A stretch of DNA of 16,509 nucleotides from Candidatus Helarchaeota archaeon (GTDB lineage Archaea; Asgardarchaeota; Lokiarchaeia; Helarchaeales; HEL-GB-A). The notes beneath the pieces were generated by a model, which was given only the letters and a program-made list of their open reading frames with translations, searched no databases and had not been told where the DNA came from. This document shows, in pieces, positions 6,804 to 13,268 of this stretch; positions within the stretch are counted from its first letter, which is position 1, and each line of letters opens with the position of its first letter. Both the position numbers and the translations under genes were made by a program. The DNA is taken from contig JAEOSY010000122.1 in assembly GCA_016840125.1 (NCBI GenBank), forward strand, positions 1 to 16,509, read 5' to 3'.

Positions 6804-8354
6804 GTGAAAAAAACTAATTTTTCATCCTCAAGCGTTCTTTGGGATCTACTCGTCGCTTGTAGAATATATTTAATCATTTTTCTATTTATCGTGCCTGTAA
6901 TGCATGTGATTATCCAGATTGGATATCTTCAGCCTTTGGGTCTGGTTATTCTCGGTTTTTCCATCTGGCTTCTACTGAGGTTTGGGCTTTTTGAGCCGCG
7001 AACTGATTCAAAATTAGTGGTTAAGATTGGTCTAGCCTTCCTCTTACCATTTACAGCTATAATTGCCAGTAACTTCCTAATCGGCGTTATACTAAACGTT
7101 ATTCATTCTGATTACAGCAGTTTTCTTTTAAATTTAAGTATCAGCATAGGTTCGCTCGCATATCTAATAATTACGGTTCGCTATAAACCCTTTAAAGCAC
7201 TCAATTCATGGTTCATATCAAAGAAGGAGAGCTTCGGTGGAGGCGAGGGACATCACTTTCTCAAGCGGCATCCTCTAACAATTAGCTTATTATGTTGGTT
7301 AATCATATCTCCGATTTTAATATTTGTTCCATATTCAATTTATCATCAAGAACCACCTGTGGTAACTGGAGGAAGGAGAGTTGGCTTCTGGACAAGTTCG
7401 TTCTACTATGACGTAGATAATCCTGATCACCTTCCGAATCAAACCCTTGAACTGCTCGCAAATGAGAGTGTGTATGTGGTGATCTCAATCAAAGAGACGA
7501 GTATTGGGGTCGAGCTTGTGGAACGCCTGAATCGCTGTAAAGAGTTTGGGTTGGAGGTGCATCTTTCAATATCAGTCAACACAACTTCCTCATATAAATA
7601 TGTTAATATTTGGAATATTGAAGAGTTGATGCCCCAAATCGATAACATCCTTACCTTCCTCAATACCTCGAATCTTCTGGAGGATCCTGTGACGACACTA
7701 ACGTACGACATGGAAGTTCCTGGTCCTGAATTCATCTATCCGATCTATACAGATTCTACAATTAGGGAGAAATTAGGGGATTACTATGCCATTCAGGGAA
7801 TGTTTGATGCGTTTAATCAACATATTCGAGATGATTTTAATCTGAGTGTGCGGATCTGCACCGATTACTTCCAAGTTTTCGATCGGAAGGATGGGGACGA
7901 TGATCTGACGGCGATGCGAGGTTTGCTGGAGGACGAGGGGGCGACGATGAGCTACATGGCCTATCGGCGGGATAATCTCGGGCAAAATCACATTTTAGAT
8001 CACTGTCGATACTTAGATGATGGCGAGACCATCATTCTCAACGCATGGAAGTTCGAAGGGTACCACTGCTGGGAGGATCTAGACTGCGCCGTGGAGGATG
8101 CGCGTCTAGTATTAGGGTATCCAGGGAAAACAGTCCATTTGGAGATTTGGACACTTTATTACTTTTTAAAATCGTATAATTTAAGTGAATTCCATGATTT
8201 CATCAATGCAATATCGGGGGATTGGACTGTATGGCCTTCAATTGAAGTTGAAAATGCGTTCCCCTATTCCTCCTTTTGGGATCTGGTCCTCATCGGAGTT
8301 TCTTTACTGGATCTCTATGGTCCGATCTTCCGAATAATGAACAATGCAGTTTAA
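6804..8354 (+). CDS. Membrane protein with extracellular TIM-barrel, glycosidase-like domain
   Basis: About 516 residues from the GTG at 6804 (a TTG at 6756 would add 16). The N-terminus begins Lys-Lys-Thr-Asn-Phe, then about five to six hydrophobic helices (residues about 15-60, 70-100, 105-125, 155-180). From about residue 190 a soluble domain begins with Val-Gly-Phe-Trp-Thr-Ser, like the first strand of a TIM barrel. It contains a strand-end Thr-Tyr-Asp-Met-Glu (about 300-304) reminiscent of the acidic motif of GH18-type glycosidases. Ser-Tyr-Met-Ala-Tyr (about 383-387) resembles their sixth-strand Tyr. Trp-rich later strands (Leu-Asn-Ala-Trp-Lys, Leu-Glu-Ile-Trp) follow. Several N-x-S/T sequons support an outside location. 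The assignment is by fold and motif only. It faces the sialidase locus across a divergent region, suggesting surface-glycan processing. Confidence 0.6.
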   Translation: MKKTNFSSSSVLWDLLVACRIYLIIFLFIVPVMHVIIQIGYLQPLGLVILGFSIWLLLRFGLFEPRTDSKLVVKIGLAFLLPFTAIIASNFLIGVILNVIHSDYSSFLLNLSISIGSLAYLIITVRYKPFKALNSWFISKKESFGGGEGHHFLKRHPLTISLLCWLIISPILIFVPYSIYHQEPPVVTGGRRVGFWTSSFYYDVDNPDHLPNQTLELLANESVYVVISIKETSIGVELVERLNRCKEFGLEVHLSISVNTTSSYKYVNIWNIEELMPQIDNILTFLNTSNLLEDPVTTLTYDMEVPGPEFIYPIYTDSTIREKLGDYYAIQGMFDAFNQHIRDDFNLSVRICTDYFQVFDRKDGDDDLTAMRGLLEDEGATMSYMAYRRDNLGQNHILDHCRYLDDGETIILNAWKFEGYHCWEDLDCAVEDARLVLGYPGKTVHLEIWTLYYFLKSYNLSEFHDFINAISGDWTVWPSIEVENAFPYSSFWDLVLIGVSLLDLYGPIFRIMNNAV

Positions 8355-8402
8355 AAATAGATTAGAGATATAGGAAGATAGAGAGAGAAAGAGGTCATCC
8401 AT

Positions 8403-9161
8403 TCAACGCACAAATGATTCGAGCCCTTTGATAATAATCGCCAATCTTTTCGCGAAATCCATATATTTAGCATCCGTTTTCAATAGGTCGTAGAGTTCTC
8501 GTAGAGTCTTAAGATACGCGAGCATCTCTTTTATCGCCTCGGGAATAATTCCAAATCTACCAGTTCGCGGGGTCGTGACTTTTCGTTCGCGTCCAGAATG
8601 AGCTACTTCTCTGAGCCCTTCTCTAAACCCTTCTCTGGAAATAAATTTTTCGTGGATTCTCAGGGGATTGCGTTCTTTTTGTGGGAGAAAGCGACGCTCA
8701 CCTTCAGGTGTAGCAGGAGAAGCCGGCCAAATCCCGCTTAATACGAGCAGGCCTGCACCTTGGGGGTATTCAGGAAGATCAGTTCGAGTTAAAATTGATG
8801 TCTGCAGGACAGTTCCCTGATTTTCCATAAAAATAATAACATAATCTATTAAACGGTCAAATATATTCTCCGGAAACATACTGAAGGGGTAGACGGGAGT
8901 GTTAAGTAGCCCATGTCCATCGAGAATCACACAATCCATTCCATTAATCTGACCTGATAGCGTTGAGAACAAACAAATTTGATCGTCACATTGCGCAGCT
9001 GCATCACTGGCGGTATTTGTATCAACAATACAATAGGTGACCTCGCTAGCACCACGAGGAGAACGAGCATAGTATGACTCCTCAGATTCTGAAACATATA
9101 TCCTCCAATCATCGGGTAGGGTGATTACAAATGGTGCCCCAGGGATTTGAATATCTCCTAT
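8403..9161 (-). CDS. Paralogue A: Mog1/PsbP-like domain protein with TPRTG motif
   Basis: 252 residues if translation starts at the ATA at 9159-9161. The N-terminus Gly-Asp-Ile-Gln-Ile-Pro-Gly-Ala-Pro, followed by PFVITLPDDW (10-19), matches its paralogues. The first about 155 residues have the strand pattern and closing Ser-Gly-Ile-Trp-Pro of Mog1/PsbP (DUF1795-like) domains. A linker follows, then TTPRTGRFGIIP (196-207) and a helical tail that is the most divergent of the four. No ATG, GTG or TTG occurs in frame before a TTG at 8972, which would delete the most conserved motif, so a non-canonical start is needed. A consensus ribosome binding site lies eight bases before the ATA. There are three Cys in the N-terminal half, unlike the paralogues. 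Function is unknown. Confidence 0.7.
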   Translation of the reverse strand: MGDIQIPGAPFVITLPDDWRIYVSESEESYYARSPRGASEVTYCIVDTNTASDAAAQCDDQICLFSTLSGQINGMDCVILDGHGLLNTPVYPFSMFPENIFDRLIDYVIIFMENQGTVLQTSILTRTDLPEYPQGAGLLVLSGIWPASPATPEGERRFLPQKERNPLRIHEKFISREGFREGLREVAHSGRERKVTTPRTGRFGIIPEAIKEMLAYLKTLRELYDLLKTDAKYMDFAKRLAIIIKGLESFVR

Positions 9162-9175
9162 CGTTATTACCTCCT
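9159..9175 (-). promoter_or_regulatory. Shine-Dalgarno and ATA start of paralogue A
   Basis: AGGAGG at 9170-9175, then eight bases, then ATA at 9159-9161 followed by GGA GAT. The frame closes upstream at a TAG (9174-9176), so no canonical start can lie further 5'. Confidence 0.6.
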
Positions 9176-9288
9176 AAACGTTTAACCTATCATAGTATAA
9201 TTTTTCTAGTTATATTCTTTTTGGTGAGTAATAATCTGTAATTAAAAAAAGGTAGATGAGAGAAAAATATATCACTGATTATCCTTAT

Positions 9289-10038
9289 TTACTGGTCAGG
9301 GGGCTGCAGTGTATCTATGAGTATCCGGTATATTTTTATCAGTTCTGCACCGTAGTCTGCATATTTTTTGTCATTCTTAAGAACCTGACTGATTTCTTGT
9401 AATTCTTTAATGTACTGAGCGAATTTATCATGATGCTGCACAGTAATGGGAAGCTTTCCAAAGTCTCCAGTTCGTGGGGTTTTTACTGCAAGCTTCTTCC
9501 CCGAATGTAGAATTTTCTTGAAAGGTGCGCCTTCATTAATTTTTAACTTTGAGAGCATTGCATGAAGCTTAGTGGGATCCTTTTCTTGAATTGGTGGGAC
9601 CTGAACTTGGTCCTCTAATACTACTGCTTTGCCAGGAAAAACACCGCTGATCACCAACAGGATAGGATCTGTGTATTCCGGTGGTACGCCATATAATCCC
9701 CAAGTAAAAACATGAAGCACAACGCCTAGATGTTCGACTAACAATGCCACAAAAGCATTTGATACAATCTCCTTTATTATAGCGGCATTCATTCCATTTA
9801 ATGTTAGTAACGATGAGTAGTTTATTTGATTACCATATGGTGCTGAACTACCAAACTGATATAGAAAGGAGGGAATGGCTTCATAAAGAGTAGTTTCTGG
9901 ACGGATCATGTAATTGGCTATGATAGAACCCAGAGGCGGTTGAGCTACATAACATCCGTAAGGTTCGTAATACGTAATGGTCCAGTCGTCCGGTAAATGG
10001 ATAACAAAGGGTTGACCTGGAATATGAAAATCACCCAC
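9289..10038 (-). CDS. Paralogue B: Mog1/PsbP-like domain protein with TPRTG motif
   Basis: 249 residues from the GTG at 10036-10038, giving Gly-Asp-Phe-His-Ile-Pro-Gly-Gln then PFVIHLPDDW. The globular domain runs to about residue 136, ending Ile-Ser-Gly-Val-Phe-Pro. A charged linker follows, then KTPRTGDFGKLP (186-197) and a tail with LKNDKKYADYGAELIKIYRIL near the end. An upstream extension to 10113 is open but lies within paralogue C and bypasses the ribosome binding site (AGGAGG at 10048-10053). The start overlaps the stop of C by eight bases, so B is translationally coupled to C. It is the only intact member with a canonical start codon at this position. No signal peptide or membrane helix: predicted cytosolic. 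Function unknown. Confidence 0.75.
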   Translation of the reverse strand: MGDFHIPGQPFVIHLPDDWTITYYEPYGCYVAQPPLGSIIANYMIRPETTLYEAIPSFLYQFGSSAPYGNQINYSSLLTLNGMNAAIIKEIVSNAFVALLVEHLGVVLHVFTWGLYGVPPEYTDPILLVISGVFPGKAVVLEDQVQVPPIQEKDPTKLHAMLSKLKINEGAPFKKILHSGKKLAVKTPRTGDFGKLPITVQHHDKFAQYIKELQEISQVLKNDKKYADYGAELIKIYRILIDTLQPPDQ

Positions 10039-10732
10039 GCCTGCGAACCTCCTGATGTAATAATTCGTAGAGAAAGCGGTATATTTTAATAAGGACAGCG
10101 GCGTAATCTGCATACTTCATGTCCTTTTTCAGCACCGCGCTGATCTCTTTAAGCTTTTCGAGACAGTACATTAATTTTTTATTGTTGCGTAGAGTGGCGG
10201 GAAGCTTCCCGAATTTCCCCGTTCTTGGGGTTTCTACTGCACGGCTCTCACCAGTATGGGGAATTTTAGTGCCTTTTGATATTGCTAACTGTTCTTGAAA
10301 TTTATTTATATTCAACTCCTTTATCGGCTGGAGGGGGTCCTCTGTAGGAGTCACGGTAGCAGGCCAAATTCCACTCGCTATAAGTAAGTCGGCGCCTTGT
10401 GAGTATTCCGCAGTCATATCAAGACTCAAAATATTTACAAAAAGGATTGCACCCTGATGGTCCACGAGTATGTGTGTCATTGCATCTGTTTTGAGTATGA
10501 TAGCATGCAGTCCATTTAACATGATTAGCAAAGTGGTGTTATATTGATTAGCACTTAACTGATGTTCATAAGCTTCAGCGAGAGAATTGGCTAGAGCGTT
10601 GGAGTAATAGACTTGAACGCTCTTCTGAGGTGATTCCGCGCCATAACATTCATTGTTGTTACTCAGCCAGACGCCCCAATTGTCTGGCAATGTGATCACA
10701 AAGGGCATACCTGCAACATTAAAATCTCCGAT
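10031..10732 (-). CDS. Paralogue C: Mog1/PsbP-like domain protein with TPRTG motif
   Basis: 233 residues if the ATC at 10730-10732 is the start, reading Gly-Asp-Phe-Asn-Val-Ala-Gly-Met then PFVITLPDNW. The first canonical codon is the ATG at 10706-10708. It would drop the conserved Gly-Asp-Phe segment and has no comparable ribosome binding site. The N-terminal beta domain ends near Ser-Gly-Ile-Trp-Pro (about 120-124). ETPRTGKFGKLP lies at 167-178. The tail contains LKKDMKYADYAAVLIKIYRFL, very like D and B, then a basic Arg-Arg-Arg-Gly end overlapping the start of B. A TATA element lies at 10777-10792. Same length as D once both use the aligned start. Function unknown; a cytosolic binding or regulatory protein is the simplest guess. 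Confidence 0.75.
   Translation of the reverse strand: MGDFNVAGMPFVITLPDNWGVWLSNNNECYGAESPQKSVQVYYSNALANSLAEAYEHQLSANQYNTTLLIMLNGLHAIILKTDAMTHILVDHQGAILFVNILSLDMTAEYSQGADLLIASGIWPATVTPTEDPLQPIKELNINKFQEQLAISKGTKIPHTGESRAVETPRTGKFGKLPATLRNNKKLMYCLEKLKEISAVLKKDMKYADYAAVLIKIYRFLYELLHQEVRRRG
10036..10053 (-). promoter_or_regulatory. Shine-Dalgarno and GTG start of paralogue B
   Basis: AGGAGG at 10048-10053 lies nine bases before the GTG at 10036-10038 and is embedded in the last codons of paralogue C. The following GGT GAT matches the Gly-Asp that begins every paralogue. Confidence 0.65.
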
Positions 10733-10746
10733 TGTTAAAACCTCCT
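10730..10746 (-). promoter_or_regulatory. Shine-Dalgarno and ATC start of paralogue C
   Basis: AGGAGG at 10741-10746 lies eight bases before the ATC at 10730-10732, which is followed by GGA GAT. Codons upstream in frame (ACA, TTA, GTT, GAG, AAG) offer no canonical start. Confidence 0.6.
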
Positions 10747-10776
10747 TATATACATTTGATAACAGTTTAGATGCCT

Positions 10777-10792
10777 TATTTATATTTATAGT
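10777..10792 (-). promoter_or_regulatory. TATA box of paralogue C
   Basis: On the minus strand CTATAAATATAAATAA lies about 30-45 bases upstream of the Shine-Dalgarno, leaving a short leader if transcription starts about 25 bases downstream. The rest of the gap between C and the decayed copy (about 10800-10960) shows no gene. Confidence 0.5.
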
Positions 10793-10960
10793 TTAATCAA
10801 TGTGAAATAAAAGGTACTTCAAAATAACGCTATTCTTATTTAGAAGTGTTTTATAAAGCGTAAATGGGGAATATAATGAGCTTTTGAGTAAAAAATGAGA
10901 AGTTTTAAACCAGAAAAGCTTATTTTTTTAGAGATTCAGGATTATTTATCAGTTTTAAAA

Positions 10961-11011
10961 TCAAGGCAAGGTTATGACGAAAGGTACGGCTGGAATACTA
11001 ATATCTCCCAT
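10961..11011 (-). pseudogene. Fifth paralogue, 5' fragment with ATG start
   Basis: ATG at 11009-11011 begins Met-Gly-Asp-Ile-Ser-Ile-Pro-Ala-Val followed by PFVITLP. It then stops at a TGA (10961-10963) exactly where the others continue Asp-Asp-Trp. GAGAGG at 11018-11023 precedes it by six bases. Nothing of the remaining gene is recognisable downstream. It lies 58 bases after the stop of paralogue D and would be in its transcript. It fixes the ancestral start position of the family. Confidence 0.75.
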
Positions 11012-11069
11012 AAAAAACCTCTCTTTTAAGATCTTGAAAAAATTAGGAAATTGTTTATTTTCTTCTCAG

Positions 11070-11771
11070 CTAAGCAGGATTCACCATGGTAGAAAGGATC
11101 CGATGGATTCTAATCAATTGTGCAGCATAATCCGCATATTTCATATCCCTTTTTAGTACGCGGCTGATTTCTCTTAATTTCTTTATACAAAAGTTTAGCT
11201 TATCTTGAGTTCTTCCTTTAGAGGGACGTTTGCCGAACGTATCCCGTCTAGGTGTAGTAACTCTTGGTTTTACACCGGGAGGTCTTGATGGTGTTTGTTT
11301 CACACTTGGAGCTTTACGGGATGGTGTAGAGCTTGGAACGGTTTTAGAGTCCTTAGTGGGATACAGACCGCTAGTTACGATAGAGTAAACTCCTTGAAAT
11401 CCTTGTAATTCAGTTGAACCTGCAAACGTCGAAACCTTTGTCCTCAGTACTTTATTCTGATTTTCTACAAAAATATAAGCAACATCGTCCTCAGGCGCAT
11501 TCATTTCAACGTGTTCTTTTCCGACAAAAATTTTGCACTCCATCCCATTCAAACCAGGACTTGCTAATGAATTTAAACCCTTATTACTCAAATAATCATA
11601 ATCGTTAATTTGATCCAGAGAGCTTTCTGACATTAGTCTATAGTATATACTTGAGCCCGAGTATTGATCTGGAGTTCTCACATTAATTACATCATCTTGA
11701 ACGGATTCTATCACCCAATCATCCGGAATGGTGATAACAAAGGGTGCATCCGAAATTTTTAAATCTCCGAT
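11070..11771 (-). CDS. Paralogue D: Mog1/PsbP-like domain protein with TPR motif and Ser/Pro-rich linker
   Basis: 233 residues if started at the ATC at 11769-11771. A GTG three codons further upstream (11778-11780) is possible but its first base is the last base of the GGAGG ribosome binding site. The protein reads Gly-Asp-Leu-Lys-Ile-Ser-Asp-Ala then PFVITIPDDW, a beta-rich domain ending Thr-Ser-Gly-Leu-Tyr-Pro (about 133-138), and a Ser/Thr/Pro/Lys-rich linker. TTPRRDTFGKRP follows at 172-183, a variant in which Arg-Asp replaces the usual Thr-Gly. The helical tail LKRDMKYADYAAQLIRIHRIL closely matches C. It is the first gene of the array and is divergent from the acyl-CoA synthetase gene across an 80-base promoter region. 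Function unknown. Confidence 0.75.
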   Translation of the reverse strand: MGDLKISDAPFVITIPDDWVIESVQDDVINVRTPDQYSGSSIYYRLMSESSLDQINDYDYLSNKGLNSLASPGLNGMECKIFVGKEHVEMNAPEDDVAYIFVENQNKVLRTKVSTFAGSTELQGFQGVYSIVTSGLYPTKDSKTVPSSTPSRKAPSVKQTPSRPPGVKPRVTTPRRDTFGKRPSKGRTQDKLNFCIKKLREISRVLKRDMKYADYAAQLIRIHRILSTMVNPA

Positions 11772-11784
11772 TTTAATCACCTCC
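11769..11784 (-). promoter_or_regulatory. Shine-Dalgarno and ATC start of paralogue D
   Basis: GGAGG at 11780-11784 lies eight bases before the ATC at 11769-11771, followed by GGA GAT. The competing GTG (11778-11780) begins on the last base of the GGAGG core, leaving no spacer. Confidence 0.5.
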
Positions 11785-11814
11785 GTCTTTTTTATTTGAA
11801 AGGTAAGATGCTTT

Positions 11815-11837
11815 TACCATAAAAGTTTAATCTATCA
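11815..11837. promoter_or_regulatory. Bidirectional promoter element between paralogue D and the acyl-CoA synthetase
   Basis: An AT-rich block reads as CATAAAAGTTTAA on the plus strand and TTAAACTTTTATG on the minus. It lies about 25-35 bases before the ATG at 11854, which has no Shine-Dalgarno, so that mRNA may be leaderless. On the other strand it lies some 35 bases upstream of the ribosome binding site of D. Confidence 0.4.
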
Positions 11838-11853
11838 ATAAAGATCATTATCT

Positions 11854-13263
11854 ATGCACACGAAAGACTGGGAGCCGTTTTTTTCCCCCAAATCAATCGC
11901 GATCATTGGCGCCTCCACGAAACAATTTAAGTTTGGGAATTTATTTTTGAAGGCACTCTTAGATTTTAACTATAACGGGAAAATTTACCCCGTTAATCCG
12001 CGCGGGGAAAAAATTCAAGGATTAGATTCGTGGATATTAGAAGATATATCAGAATCTGTTGATTTAACCTATATAACGGTCCCAGCGGCCCAAGTTCCGG
12101 AGGAAATGCGGAAGTGTGCTAAGAAGAACTATAAGTCAATTATAATTTTGACTGCAGGATTCAAGGAAACAGGTGAAGATGGAAGGAGAATAGAAGAGGA
12201 ATGTGCAGAAATTGCGAAAAATCATAAGCTGCGCGTTATTGGGCCGAATTGTTTTGGAATCTATCATCCAAAGGGGCAAATAACCCTATTGCCAGGTGGA
12301 GATTTTCCAAGGGAGTCGGGAAACATTGCAATGTTATCACAAAGCGGGGGACATGCCGTAAACTTTGTTTTATTGGGTCAAAGTTCGGGTTTACGCTTCT
12401 CTAAAGTCATCTCGTATGGGAACGCAGTGGATTTAGATCTTCCTGATTATCTTGAATATCTCAATAATGATCTTGATACGGAGGTTATCGCCGCTTATAC
12501 TGAAGGAGTAAGAGCCATTGGAAAATTAAGAACAATAGTCAAGGATCTTCGGAAACCACTAATCCTCTGGAAGAGTGGATTGACCGAAGATGGAGCCAGA
12601 GCAGCTGCATCGCATACTGGTTTCTTAAGCGGGCAAGCGGAGGTATGGAAAGGATTTTTCAAACAGAATCGCAACAAAATTGTAAGGGCAAATAACTTTG
12701 AAGAATTACTGGATTCAACTTTGGCAATGGCCTATCTGCCACCACTTCAAAATAGGGAGGATTATACAAAGAACATTGGAGTAATTGGTGGTGGGGGCGG
12801 AATTGGAATTGAAATCAGTGATTCGGCAAATCAACATGGGCTGAAAATTCCTAAATTGACAGATGAAACGACCATTAGATTAAAGGAGTTGTTACCAGGG
12901 GAAGGCACTTCCATTAATAATCCGTTAGACATCGGGAATCCAATGTATATGGGAGATCAAAAACAAATCCTCGAAGTTTTCGTAAAAGATTCAAATATAT
13001 CCGTATTGATTTACGACTTTATTGTAGATTTTGTTTTAGATTTAAGGGGAATGATCCGAGTTATTCGTGAATGTAAGGAAAAGCAGAATATTCCGATTGT
13101 TGTTGTACTCCGAGAGATGCTGAACACTGTTGAAAATCTTGGCCTTGAGAAAAGGTATCGGAAATTTCGCGATAAGTTCCATGCGATAAAGGTGCCAACA
13201 TATCCCTCTTTCTATAGAGGAGTACGGGCGTTAGCCAATTATTTAAAATACTATAGAGGTTAA
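11854..13263 (+). CDS. ADP-forming acyl-CoA synthetase, alpha subunit type
   Basis: This 469-residue protein matches the alpha subunit of archaeal ADP-forming acetyl/acyl-CoA synthetases, which interconvert acyl-CoA plus ADP and phosphate with acid, CoA and ATP. The CoA-binding Rossmann domain occupies about 1-140 (IIGAS at 17-21, GPNCFG at 130-135). The ligase domain has SQSGG at 162-166, a Tyr-Thr-Glu-Gly at 215-218 with candidate active-site Glu217, and the phospho-histidine His254 in SHTGFLSG. The third domain starts with a Gly-rich loop near 314-319 and contains NNPLDIG. Length is typical of an alpha subunit alone (about 460). The ATP-grasp beta subunit is not in this window and must be supplied elsewhere. 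No Shine-Dalgarno; a TATA-like block about 25-30 bases upstream suggests a leaderless transcript. It is convergent with the LRR-TIR gene, five bases away. Confidence 0.88.
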   Translation: MHTKDWEPFFSPKSIAIIGASTKQFKFGNLFLKALLDFNYNGKIYPVNPRGEKIQGLDSWILEDISESVDLTYITVPAAQVPEEMRKCAKKNYKSIIILTAGFKETGEDGRRIEEECAEIAKNHKLRVIGPNCFGIYHPKGQITLLPGGDFPRESGNIAMLSQSGGHAVNFVLLGQSSGLRFSKVISYGNAVDLDLPDYLEYLNNDLDTEVIAAYTEGVRAIGKLRTIVKDLRKPLILWKSGLTEDGARAAASHTGFLSGQAEVWKGFFKQNRNKIVRANNFEELLDSTLAMAYLPPLQNREDYTKNIGVIGGGGGIGIEISDSANQHGLKIPKLTDETTIRLKELLPGEGTSINNPLDIGNPMYMGDQKQILEVFVKDSNISVLIYDFIVDFVLDLRGMIRVIRECKEKQNIPIVVVLREMLNTVENLGLEKRYRKFRDKFHAIKVPTYPSFYRGVRALANYLKYYRG

Positions 13264-13268
13264 ATCAG

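Noticed and set aside
8403..8972. Short form of paralogue A from TTG at 8972
   Set aside because: It would delete PFVITLPDDW and 63 aligned residues although the frame is open upstream to a perfect Shine-Dalgarno.
10039..10113. 25-codon N-terminal extension of paralogue B
   Set aside because: It lies within the coding region of C, bypasses the AGGAGG at 10048-10053, and no paralogue has a counterpart.
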